NCBI GenBank assembly: GCA_017432685.1
Contig: JAFRIR010000090.1
Coordinates: 1 to 48,438, forward strand
Reading direction: 5' to 3'
Source: Flexilinea sp.
GTDB lineage: Bacteria; Chloroflexota; Anaerolineae; Anaerolineales; Anaerolineaceae
Length of the DNA stretch: 48,438 nucleotides
Shown: positions 9,073-16,179 of the stretch, piece after piece
Numbering within the stretch: the stretch's first letter is position 1
Layout of the letters: every line of letters begins with the position of its first letter
Notes under the pieces: generated by a model
Database searches by the model: none
Seen by the model: the letters and a program-made list of their open reading frames with translations, nothing else
Told to the model about the DNA's origin: nothing
Translations under genes and position numbers: made by a program

Positions 9073-9152
9073 ATAACAGAATATATACCGCGGGTAATGG
9101 CGGTGGTGACAGTGAGAATAGTGGAATCGCAAACATCATTTTTGTAAATCAT
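9069..9152 (-). CDS. Thr/Ile-rich leader peptide of the asd-hom operon
   Basis: A 27-codon ORF, ATG at 9152 and TGA ending at 9069. Residues 10-21 read STILTVTTAITR: five Thr and two Ile in twelve codons, with further Ile at positions 2 and 23. This is the composition of threonine-operon leader peptides such as enterobacterial ThrL. A stalled ribosome at the Thr/Ile codons would leave the antiterminator (9064-9072) free. Completing translation would cover it and let the terminator form. The -10 box ends 7 bases before the ATG, so the mRNA may be leaderless. It is shorter than ordinary gene-calling cut-offs. Confidence 0.8.
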   Translation of the reverse strand: MIYKNDVCDSTILTVTTAITRGIYSVM

Positions 9153-9159
9153 AATCGTA

Positions 9160-9187
9160 ATTTTACCCGTGAATGCGGAATTGTCAA
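9160..9187 (-). promoter_or_regulatory. Sigma-70 promoter of the asd-hom attenuator
   Basis: On the minus strand TTGACA (9187-9182), a 16-base spacer, then TAAAAT (9165-9160). Five of six -10 bases and six of six -35 bases match consensus. The predicted transcription start falls at or next to the leader-peptide ATG. Confidence 0.75.
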
Positions 9188-9213
9188 ATGAACAGGGAAA
9201 AAAGTGACTATTT

Positions 9214-9284
9214 ATAGGGTTTAGGGTTTAGGGGATAGGGGTGAGGGAAGAGGGTGGAGGGAATAGGGTGTAGGGTGTAGGGCG
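9214..9284. repeat. GGGTTTA/GGGTGTA heptamer array
   Basis: Tandem, mostly 7-base units (TAGGGTT, TAGGGTG and variants) lie between the divergent asd leader and dut. The array is one-sided: no inverted partner arm is seen nearby. It resembles plant telomere repeats only by chance. Apart from this array, the asd leader and the dut upstream region, the gap 8973-9381 holds nothing else I recognise. Confidence 0.75.
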
Positions 9285-9381
9285 TCATCTTTGATGTCGA
9301 TGAGTTGTGAACGGCTGTAGAATAGTATTGATTTAAACTGATAATTGATAAATAAGAATCAGATTTTTCCTGGAGAAATTT

Positions 9382-9807
9382 ATGAAAACAATCAAAGCTG
9401 CAAAGTTACGGGAAGATGCTATTCTTCCGACACGGAAACATCCGGATGATGCCGGGATCGACTTTTATGCGGTCGAACCTGTCGTGATCCATCCCCATTT
9501 TATAAGGATCGTGAAAACAGGCATTACTGTCGAGATCCCGAAGGGGTATGTCGGTTTGCTGAAGCCGAAAAGCAGGAGCGATTTTCTCCTGGGCGCCGGG
9601 GTGATCGATGCCGGTTACCAGGGCGAGATCCAAATCAAAGTGGCGAACGTCAGCGCAAAAACGTTAACGGTCAATTATGGTGATGCGGTAGGACAGATGC
9701 TGCTGATTCCTGTCGAAACACCTGCCGTGGAAGAAGTACCGCTTGAAGAGATCCATCAGGAAATCTCAGCGCGCGGCGCCACGGGCGGTATTCTCGGAAA
9801 TTCATAA
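9382..9807 (+). CDS. dut: dUTP diphosphatase
   Basis: Hydrolyses dUTP to dUMP and pyrophosphate, keeping uracil out of DNA. The 141-residue length fits the trimeric dUTPase family. Conserved motifs are present: DAGIDFYA near 23 (motif 1), PKSRSDF near 57 (motif 2), GVIDAGYQGEI near 69 (motif 3), and a C-terminal RGATGGILGNS that replaces the usual RGxGGFGSTG arm. A GGAGA ribosome site lies 7 bases before the ATG. It stands alone and converges on ndk, another nucleotide-pool gene, across a shared terminator. Confidence 0.95.
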   Translation: MKTIKAAKLREDAILPTRKHPDDAGIDFYAVEPVVIHPHFIRIVKTGITVEIPKGYVGLLKPKSRSDFLLGAGVIDAGYQGEIQIKVANVSAKTLTVNYGDAVGQMLLIPVETPAVEEVPLEEIHQEISARGATGGILGNS

Positions 9808-9842
9808 AAAAAAAACCGGCACAGCTGCGCCGGTATTATTAT
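9805..9842. terminator. Bidirectional terminator between dut and ndk
   Basis: ACCGGC (9815-9820) pairs with GCCGGT (9829-9834). A long A-run precedes the stem on the plus strand and a T-rich stretch follows, so it serves both convergent genes. Confidence 0.8.
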
Positions 9843-9854
9843 TTTCTTATCCGG

Positions 9855-10313
9855 TCAGGAATTCTTTCCGAATACCCAGTCGGTCGTGCACTTTTCGTAA
9901 TCAACGATCTCTTCCGGTTTGAACCAGAGAGCGATCTCACGTTCGGCAGTGGCAACCGCATCGGATGCATGGATCAGGTTTCGGTCCATTTTCGCGGCAA
10001 AATCATGCCGGATGGTTCCGGGCGCTGCTTCGGTCGGTTTTGTGGAGCCGACTGTCTGGCGGACAGCTTTGACGATGTCATCGCCTTCCCAGACCATCGC
10101 GAAAACAGGGCCGGAGGTGATGTAATTGATCAGGCCTTCATAGAAGGGTTTCCCTTCATGTTCTGCATAATGTCTGGCGGCCAATTCCGGGCTGACCTGC
10201 ATGAATTTCGCGGCACAGAGAATGAAACCGCGGTTTTCAAAGCGCTTGACAACTTCGCCGATCAGACCGCGCTGGACGCCATCGGGCTTGACGCATACAA
10301 ATGTTTTTTCCAT
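9855..10313 (-). CDS. ndk: Nucleoside diphosphate kinase
   Basis: Transfers the gamma phosphate between nucleoside tri- and diphosphates through a phosphohistidine. It is 152 residues, the usual size. VKPDGVQRGLIGEVVKRFE at the N-terminus and NLIHASD near residue 116, with the catalytic histidine, are diagnostic. AGAGGG lies before the ATG. It is the last gene of an operon rpoD-TPR-ndk (gaps of 20 and 11 bases), so it is read from the sigma-factor promoter. Confidence 0.97.
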   Translation of the reverse strand: MEKTFVCVKPDGVQRGLIGEVVKRFENRGFILCAAKFMQVSPELAARHYAEHEGKPFYEGLINYITSGPVFAMVWEGDDIVKAVRQTVGSTKPTEAAPGTIRHDFAAKMDRNLIHASDAVATAEREIALWFKPEEIVDYEKCTTDWVFGKNS

Positions 10314-10324
10314 GTTTTTTCCCT

Positions 10325-11734
10325 CTATTCTTTGATTGAATTATACAAATTTGCCAGCTCTTCGTTCTCCGGGAAAAGGATCACCAGTTTTTCCAGTTCT
10401 TCCTTCACTGCAGTGACGCAGTTGGGCTTGGCAATAAGCTTCTGATATAATTGTACCCCAAGTTCCTGCTGATCGGTGCTGAAACACCGCCAGGCTTCCC
10501 GCATCATCTGGCGGTCTTCTGTTGAGGGTGTCTGAACCGGCTGGATCTCGTCTGTTTGCTGATCCGGTTCGTTTTCTTTGTTTTGGTCACTTTCCTTTTC
10601 CGAAACAGCCTTGTTTGGCCTCGGGTCTATCGGCTGGAACCCACGGGAAGCAATATGCTCCAGATAATTGAATGCCTCATCCAGTTCGCTGGAGTTGGAA
10701 GTTTTTTCCTGCGCGGAAGGCTTTTGTTCTCCGGATATAGGTTCCTGAATGGTGTTTTTGGAGGAGAAGAATGACTTTCGGTAAAACATTTCTCCGGAGT
10801 CGGATATCTCCAGCTCATTGAGCAGGCTCTGGATCGATTCTTCCGGAGCGGAGGAATTGTCCGCGATGGGCAGAAGGTCCAGCCAGGCGGGAATTTTGGA
10901 GTTGTCGTTCAAAATCAGTTTTTCACTCGCCTGATGCCAGCCGATGCGGACCCGTGTGTTGGGAATACCGGTCCAGTCGTAATAGGCTACATTGATAGGA
11001 AAATGCTGGCTGACCAGCTTTCCGTCTTTGATCTCCCAGTGCTGAAATTCCGGGTCCAGATCGATGAGTTTATCCAGACAGTGGTGGAATTTCATCCTGT
11101 CCTGGTCAGAGTAGTAAGCTGCCAGCGTACATAACGCAGTCTGGTTATAAGGTTCTCTGCGCAGCAGGGATTCAAGCAGCCATACACCTTTTTGAGTTTC
11201 ACCCTTTTCATAATAGGAAAGCCCGAGAAAGAGGACGGGCAGGTTGGGCATCGGTTTTTTCCCCGCGGCAAAAAAGTGCTTGCATCCGTCTGTGTAATCT
11301 TTTTCATGATAAGCACGGATGCCGGCAGAGAATTCTTCCAGCAGGCGGTCATCTGAGGAAAAGGCAACGCTGTGGGCTTCCATCCAGGAGCTGAGATCCT
11401 TGATGACTGGCTGGTTGTCAGGCTGCAGGCATTTGGCGGTCTCACAGTGCAAAATCGAGTTTTCGATTCGACCGCACTCAACATAGGTGTAAGCCAGGGA
11501 GATATGGTTCAGAAAATTGTCCGGCTGCGCTGAACATAGCCGCAGATAAGTGTTCAAAGCGCCATTGTAATTGTCCATTTCCAAAAAAGTGCGGCCGAGT
11601 TTTTCGTATATCCGCAGCATTTTCGGAAACTGCCGTAATAAATACAGACAATGGAAAGCTGCCTGTTCGAGATTTCCATTGTCTGTCAGGTTATCGATCT
11701 TTTTCAGATAGTTATCGATTTCGATGATCGGCAT
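10325..11734 (-). CDS. TPR-repeat protein between rpoD and ndk
   Basis: A protein of 469 residues. Helical tetratricopeptide-like repeats fill about residues 1-240; examples are EQAAFHCLYLLRQFPKMLRIYEKLGRTFLEM and GALNTYLRLCSAQPDNF. A low-complexity acidic stretch rich in Glu, Gln, Asn and Ser (about 300-410) and a final helical segment follow. There is no signal peptide or membrane segment. AAGGAGG precedes the ATG. It probably acts as a scaffold for protein contacts. The position directly behind the housekeeping sigma gene is the only clue to its role. Confidence 0.75.
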   Translation of the reverse strand: MPIIEIDNYLKKIDNLTDNGNLEQAAFHCLYLLRQFPKMLRIYEKLGRTFLEMDNYNGALNTYLRLCSAQPDNFLNHISLAYTYVECGRIENSILHCETAKCLQPDNQPVIKDLSSWMEAHSVAFSSDDRLLEEFSAGIRAYHEKDYTDGCKHFFAAGKKPMPNLPVLFLGLSYYEKGETQKGVWLLESLLRREPYNQTALCTLAAYYSDQDRMKFHHCLDKLIDLDPEFQHWEIKDGKLVSQHFPINVAYYDWTGIPNTRVRIGWHQASEKLILNDNSKIPAWLDLLPIADNSSAPEESIQSLLNELEISDSGEMFYRKSFFSSKNTIQEPISGEQKPSAQEKTSNSSELDEAFNYLEHIASRGFQPIDPRPNKAVSEKESDQNKENEPDQQTDEIQPVQTPSTEDRQMMREAWRCFSTDQQELGVQLYQKLIAKPNCVTAVKEELEKLVILFPENEELANLYNSIKE

Positions 11735-11754
11735 TGCGCCTCCTTGAGGAGATC

Positions 11755-12981
11755 TTATTTGAGATCATCACGGAGGTAGTCACGCAGGATTTTTTGTACC
11801 GAAGGATGGCGCAGCCTGGAAAGCGCCTGAGCTTCTATCTGGCGGACGCGTTCACGGGTGACACCCATTTTGTTCCCGACTTCTTCCAGGGTATAGGCCT
11901 GTCCGTCCAGAAGTCCGTAGCGCAGCTGCAGGATCCGGACTTCACGGGGCGGCAAATCATTCAGGATGGTCTGCAGATGTTCCTTGAGCAGGTTGTAGGT
12001 TGCGGAGTCGGAAGGGGCCGGAGCGTCATCATCTTCGATGAAATCACCCAGGACGGAGTCTTCTTCGTCATCTGTTGGCGTCTCCAGTGAAAGCGGACGT
12101 CTGGCGACCTGGATCATGTTCTCGACTTTTTTGACGGGTACATCCAGTTCGGCTGCCAGCTCTTCTACGGAAGGATCACGTCCCAGTTTCTGCGTCAGCT
12201 GGTGTTGATAGCGCAGCAGCTTGTTGATCTGGTCACCCATATGCACAGGGACACGAATGGTACGGCCCTGGTCCGCGATGGCACGGGTAACAGCCTGGCG
12301 GATCCACCAGGTGGCGTAGGTGCTGAACTTGTGGCCCCGGCGGTAATCAAATTTTTTCGTGGCGCGGATCAATCCGATGTTGCCTTCCTGGATCAGGTCA
12401 AGGAAGGGTACACCACGGCCCATGTATTTTTTTGCTACACTGATGACCAGACGGGAGTTTGCGGTGATCAGGTGATCACGGGCGGCCCAGCTGTCTTCGA
12501 TGTTTTTCCTCAGTTCCAGCCGTCTTTCATAAGTGACGTTTACGCGGGCAAGCTCTTCCCGGGAAATACGCCCTTTTTCAATTCGCTGTGCAAGTTCAAC
12601 TTCTTCGTCAGCAGTCAGCAGCGGAACGCGGCTCACTTCCTTCAGATAAAGGCCGATCGTATCGTCTGTATCGATGTTTGAAAGGTCATCGGAAAGACCG
12701 ATCCCGCTTTCGTCATCTTCTTCATCCAGATCAGAAAGATCCATCTCATCCTCATCGACATCATCGTCAGAGGGGGCTTCTTCCGTATATTGGATCCCGG
12801 CGCTCAGCAGGGCTGAAAATGCCTCTTCCAACTGGTCGACGTCCTGCTCTGCATCGGGGAAAAACCTCAGAATGTCATCAATCGTTACGACAGACTTCTG
12901 ACGCCCGTATTCGATGAGCTGGGCAATTGCTGAATCGTTTTCATAATCTTCGCTGCTGATGTTCATTATTTCTTCTTCCAT
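11755..12981 (-). CDS. rpoD: RNA polymerase housekeeping sigma factor (sigma-70/SigA)
   Basis: Directs core RNA polymerase to -35/-10 promoters. It is 408 residues. An N-terminal region 1.1-like part and a highly acidic stretch ([19 protein letters not shown]) come first. Region 1.2 is [17 protein letters not shown], region 2 runs through [18 protein letters not shown] and [12 protein letters not shown], and region 4.2 is [21 protein letters not shown]. Two starts are possible. The ATG at 12981 has AAGGAAA 13 bases away, while the ATG at 12966 has a better spaced GGAAGAAG, so the protein may begin MNISSE. A 26-base palindrome lies just upstream. First gene of an operon with a TPR protein and ndk. 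Confidence 0.96.
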   Translation of the reverse strand: MEEEIMNISSEDYENDSAIAQLIEYGRQKSVVTIDDILRFFPDAEQDVDQLEEAFSALLSAGIQYTEEAPSDDDVDEDEMDLSDLDEEDDESGIGLSDDLSNIDTDDTIGLYLKEVSRVPLLTADEEVELAQRIEKGRISREELARVNVTYERRLELRKNIEDSWAARDHLITANSRLVISVAKKYMGRGVPFLDLIQEGNIGLIRATKKFDYRRGHKFSTYATWWIRQAVTRAIADQGRTIRVPVHMGDQINKLLRYQHQLTQKLGRDPSVEELAAELDVPVKKVENMIQVARRPLSLETPTDDEEDSVLGDFIEDDDAPAPSDSATYNLLKEHLQTILNDLPPREVRILQLRYGLLDGQAYTLEEVGNKMGVTRERVRQIEAQALSRLRHPSVQKILRDYLRDDLK

Positions 12982-13003
12982 ATGCTGCGTAAATTTCCTT
13001 AGT

Positions 13004-13029
13004 TGTATTTTCTACTTATAGAAAATACA
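13004..13029. promoter_or_regulatory. 26-base perfect palindrome upstream of rpoD
   Basis: TGTATTTTCTA (13004-13014) and TAGAAAATACA (13019-13029) are exact reverse complements around CTTA. The site lies 23 bases before the rpoD start, next to a TTGACT -35-like box (13044-13049, minus). It could be a repressor operator or an mRNA 5' hairpin. Neither arm carries a U-tract typical of a terminator. Confidence 0.6.
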
Positions 13030-13060
13030 CCTTTTTTTTGAAAAGTCAATAGCGGATTTT

Positions 13061-13091
13061 AAAAAAAGAGAAATTCGTTGGAATTTCTCTT
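13061..13091 (-). terminator. Terminator of the DegV gene
   Basis: An 11-base perfect stem, AAGAGAAATTC (13066-13076) with GAATTTCTCTT (13081-13091), and a 4-base loop. On the minus strand it is followed by seven U residues. Confidence 0.88.
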
Positions 13092-13121
13092 GTAAAATCA
13101 ATTTTGATTTGAGCAGCTGAT

Positions 13122-13961
13122 TCATTCAGTGAAGAAACTGAAAATGATCGTAGCCGGACCGGCATGGACCATGATCCCGGGAGGAAGGTTCAGCATGGGA
13201 ATGTTTTCCGTACCGAAATTCTCCCTGAACTCCTGCTTCAGAAATGGAATATCCGGATTGTCGGCAGTGGTACCAAAGGTGAAATACGCATTTTCATAAT
13301 CTTTGCAGTCATTTTTGATCAATTCGATGATGCGGGCCAATGCCTTTTTCTTAGTGCGCTGTTTTTCGAAAGATTCGACTCTCCCTTCATTCAGGTAAAG
13401 GATCGGTTTGATTTGCAGAATCTCGCCTAATAGTTTGGACGCACCGCCGATTCGACCGCCTTTGTAAAGGTATTCGAGCGTATCAACGACCGCATAGAGT
13501 TTTGCATGGGTTATTTTTTCATTCACAAGGCGTTCGACCTCATCAAGGCTTTTCCCTTCATCTGCCCACTGTTTGGCGAGTTTCAGCAAGACTGCCTGAT
13601 TAGCGCCGATCTGCTTTGTATCGATGATTCTCACATCCAGTCCGGGAAAATCTTCCAGCGCGGTGGTTGCACTGCGAACAGTGCCGCTGAGCAAAGAGGA
13701 GGGACAGATGACGATTCCTGAATCTCCCTTTTCCATCATGTCCTGATAGATCGGTGTGTATAAGGATGGCGGAGGAGCCGCTGTCTTGGGCAGTACAGCG
13801 GATTCTTTTAATTTTTTGACAAAAGTCTCACTGTCAATTTCGGTGTCGTCCCTGTAGGTTTCTTCTCCGAAAATGATCAGTTGAGGGATGTATTCAATAC
13901 CCAGCTCTTTTGCCTGATCGAGTGTAAGGCCGCTGGTAGTGTCTCCGAAAATTCTTATCAT
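13122..13961 (-). CDS. DegV-family fatty-acid-binding protein
   Basis: A 279-residue protein of the DegV/FakB fold, which binds a fatty acid in a buried pocket. In FakB proteins it presents the acid to a kinase (FakA). The order of motifs is typical: FGDTTSGLTLDQAKELGI at the N-terminus, TAAPPPSLYTPIYQDMM near 80, CPSSLLSGTVRSA near 106, and YLYKGGRIGGASKLLGEILQIKPIL near 185-210. It stands alone with its own terminator. No FakA kinase is in the window, so the partner is unknown. Confidence 0.9.
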   Translation of the reverse strand: MIRIFGDTTSGLTLDQAKELGIEYIPQLIIFGEETYRDDTEIDSETFVKKLKESAVLPKTAAPPPSLYTPIYQDMMEKGDSGIVICPSSLLSGTVRSATTALEDFPGLDVRIIDTKQIGANQAVLLKLAKQWADEGKSLDEVERLVNEKITHAKLYAVVDTLEYLYKGGRIGGASKLLGEILQIKPILYLNEGRVESFEKQRTKKKALARIIELIKNDCKDYENAYFTFGTTADNPDIPFLKQEFRENFGTENIPMLNLPPGIMVHAGPATIIFSFFTE

Positions 13962-14050
13962 AATACCTCTGATTATTTCACCAATAACAAATAAGCTATA
14001 TTAATTATATATGGATTTTAAGAAAAATACTGAAAATCCGGATATATCTG

Positions 14051-14085
14051 AAAAAAACCCTGCCGGGTTCCCGGCAGGGAAAAAG
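14051..14085. terminator. Terminator between the DegV and membrane-protein genes
   Basis: CCCTGCCGG (14058-14066) pairs with CCGGCAGGG (14071-14079) around GTTC. A-rich tracts on both sides give a U-run after the stem on the minus strand. It ends the unit containing the gene at 14098-14670. Confidence 0.88.
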
Positions 14086-14097
14086 TTCAGTTATTGT

Positions 14098-14670
14098 TCA
14101 GAAGCCGTTGACACCTTTTTGGTCTGTCAGGATGGAACGGATCGCCTGGTCATTGACTACCGCGGGAATGTCAGCAACTTTTGTCAGGCGGGGATATCCT
14201 TTCACATCCGCAAACAGACCCGTTACCTTCTTGTAATAAGGGGGACGTTCGTTCAGACAGTAAAAGAGGTCACAGTCATCGTAAAAAGCTTCTTCTCCCG
14301 GGGCCAGCACAACGCGGTCAGGAACTTTGATAACATGCGGCTCCTGGTAAAAGGTTTTTTCGGACCCGTCTGACATGACGAACCCCACACGGCTGATCTC
14401 GATCTGACGCCGTCCGGTGTTCTGGACATAAAGGTCGAAGGTGACAAAACTCTTTTTGCGGAATGATTCGATTGCAGCATCTTCAAGTTTGAAGTCGATG
14501 CTCAGCGGTGGCTTTTGGGAGGATTTTATCAGTTTGACAATGAGCCAGATGATCAGGCAGATCAGAAATGCGGCACAGAGAAGAAATGCTGTGACACCCA
14601 GAAAATCCGCCTTTTCAAGAGAAAGATACCAATTGATTTCAGTGTTGATTCGATTCATTAATTCTGACAT
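14098..14670 (-). CDS. Single-pass membrane protein, function unknown
   Basis: 190 residues, not recognised. A transmembrane segment spans about residues 24-46 (FLGVTAFLLCAAFLICLIIW), followed by a basic stretch. The C-terminal part, about residues 55-190, looks like a beta-rich soluble domain with VTFDLYVQNTGRRQIEISRV, the pattern of an Ig-like or CARDB-like fold. It lies between an AEC transporter and a DegV gene, both in the same orientation. The role cannot be inferred from the sequence. Confidence 0.65.
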   Translation of the reverse strand: MSELMNRINTEINWYLSLEKADFLGVTAFLLCAAFLICLIIWLIVKLIKSSQKPPLSIDFKLEDAAIESFRKKSFVTFDLYVQNTGRRQIEISRVGFVMSDGSEKTFYQEPHVIKVPDRVVLAPGEEAFYDDCDLFYCLNERPPYYKKVTGLFADVKGYPRLTKVADIPAVVNDQAIRSILTDQKGVNGF

Positions 14671-14692
14671 AATTCACCTCAATTAAAAACAA

Positions 14693-15628
14693 TTATAACC
14701 CAATGAGCATGATATACAAACTGATTGTAATGGAAAAGAGCAAATTCGACAACAAAACGGAGATACTTGCGAAGGCTTCGTCACTGTGGTAGCGCTGGCT
14801 GAGAATATAATCATTGAGCGCCGCGGGCAGCATGGCGATGAGCGCCAGTGAGGTCAGCCACCACTGATCCATCCTGAAAAGATATTTCCCCACTGCCCAG
14901 GCTATCAACGGACAGACCGTCAGCTTCACCAGGGCGGAAAACAAAGCCCTGAAAAATACTGACCGGGATGAAATGTGGCTGCCGGTCTGTGCACAGGTGA
15001 GTCCCAATGCGAACATCCCGGCGGTCGTGGTTGGACGGCCCAGCAGCTCCGCAGTGTCGATGATCAGGTGCGGAACCGGGATCTTGAAAAAAAGCAGTAA
15101 TGCTGCTATGGCGGGAATGAAAATGTTCGGGTTCTTCAGTGCGGTCCGGATGGCATGGGCTGCGCTTTTATCGTTTTTTTTGCCGGAAAACCAGTCCAGC
15201 AGAAAAATGGCCAGTGGGAAGGTCAGGATGCCATGAACCAGGATCGTGATGATGTTCGGGATGACGTTGTTGAAAAGCGTCAGAAACACGGGAATGCCTA
15301 CATAGGAGATGTTTCCGTAAAAGCTGCAGATGCTGTGAATGACCATGTCTGACCCTTCCAGATGAAAGATCTTTTTATACAGGAACATCAGTGAGAAAAA
15401 CGCGGTCATTTCAAAAACGATCAGCGCCAGGGCAAAGCGAAGGTTGAAGATCGATTCCAGATCCGATGTAATGATGTTGGCGAAGGAAACAGCCGGTGCA
15501 CAGAAATAAAACAAAAAAGAGCACAGCGCATCGCTCGTGTTTTCCGGTAGCAGACGGGTTTTTCCGGCGAAGAAACCCAGCATTGCCAGAATAAAAATCG
15601 GGATCAGTTTTGTGATGACAGTGTTCAA
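14693..15628 (-). CDS. AEC-family transporter (auxin efflux carrier/malate permease type)
   Basis: An integral membrane protein of 311 residues with about ten hydrophobic segments. The N-terminus FILAMLGFFAGKTRLLPENTSDALCSFLFYFCAPAVSF and the internal NPNIFIPAIAALL are typical of the AEC family, which moves organic acids or related anions. The called start at 15628 is a TTG codon with AAAGG about 12 bases upstream; no better in-frame ATG is near. The substrate is unknown. Confidence 0.85.
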   Translation of the reverse strand: MNTVITKLIPIFILAMLGFFAGKTRLLPENTSDALCSFLFYFCAPAVSFANIITSDLESIFNLRFALALIVFEMTAFFSLMFLYKKIFHLEGSDMVIHSICSFYGNISYVGIPVFLTLFNNVIPNIITILVHGILTFPLAIFLLDWFSGKKNDKSAAHAIRTALKNPNIFIPAIAALLLFFKIPVPHLIIDTAELLGRPTTTAGMFALGLTCAQTGSHISSRSVFFRALFSALVKLTVCPLIAWAVGKYLFRMDQWWLTSLALIAMLPAALNDYILSQRYHSDEAFASISVLLSNLLFSITISLYIMLIGL

Positions 15629-15711
15629 ATTATCTCATACCTTTTTTATTTGAAATCACTGATATAATAATAACGTGAATGATCAATCTATTTGTGTGAG
15701 CGGTTAATATT

Positions 15712-15972
15712 ATGACGATTCAGGCTATTCTTTTCATTTTGCTGGTTTCCGCTTTTTACGGCTGCCTTTTCCATGTCATCACAGGGGGCAACGTTTTCAC
15801 GATTCTGATCAACATTCTGATTTCGACAGCCGGTTTTTTTGCCGGACAGTTTGTCGGCAGCGTGATCGGAAGAGAAGCCTTTCGCTTTGGTGTGATCTAT
15901 TTCGGCTGGGGGACGGTTGTCAGCTTTTTGTTTTTACTGATCGGATACTTAATTTCCCATCCATTATTCTGA
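15712..15972 (+). CDS. Small three-TM membrane protein
   Basis: 86 residues, almost entirely hydrophobic, with three predicted membrane segments and the glycine-rich FFAGQFVGSVIG in the middle one. It is reminiscent of GlsB/YeaQ-type small membrane proteins but is not a confident match. A TATAAT box lies at 15663-15668. Its last 9 bases overlap the 3' end of the convergent cold-shock gene, so the two transcripts are complementary there. Confidence 0.65.
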   Translation: MTIQAILFILLVSAFYGCLFHVITGGNVFTILINILISTAGFFAGQFVGSVIGREAFRFGVIYFGWGTVVSFLFLLIGYLISHPLF

Positions 15973-16176
15973 CTTTTTTACCTCAGCTGCCCGCAGGCCT
16001 TTCCCCGTTTGTATGATTTTGAAGGTGACTTGATCACCTTCGGTAAGGTTGCGGAAACCGTCAACCGCGATATCTGTGTAATGAACGAAGACCTCTTTGT
16101 TGTCTTCTGTCTGAATGAATCCGAAGCCTTTATTGGTGTTGAACCACTTCACGATACCGTTTACGAATTCTTCCAT
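15964..16176 (-). CDS. csp: Cold-shock-domain protein
   Basis: 70 residues forming one OB-fold cold-shock domain that binds single-stranded RNA and DNA. The RNP1 motif is KGFGFIQTED near residue 17 and the RNP2 motif is EVFVHYTDI near 28. GIVKWFN is the usual N-terminal signature, preceded by a short MEEFVN extension. The ATG has GGAGAGGAG upstream. It starts 3 bases after the trmFO stop, so it is the second gene of a trmFO-csp unit. Confidence 0.95.
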   Translation of the reverse strand: MEEFVNGIVKWFNTNKGFGFIQTEDNKEVFVHYTDIAVDGFRNLTEGDQVTFKIIQTGKGLRAAEVKKSE

Positions 16177-16179
16177 GGT

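Noticed and set aside
9069..9110. A T-box riboswitch in the asd leader, because of the CCGCGG-like stretch
   Set aside because: The sense strand has no TGGNACCGCG motif or specifier-loop layout. The Thr/Ile leader ORF with mutually exclusive stems explains the region better.
9214..9284. Telomere-like repeat marking a linear chromosome end
   Set aside because: It is short, degenerate and lies between two ordinary genes. It belongs to the heptamer arrays of this genome.
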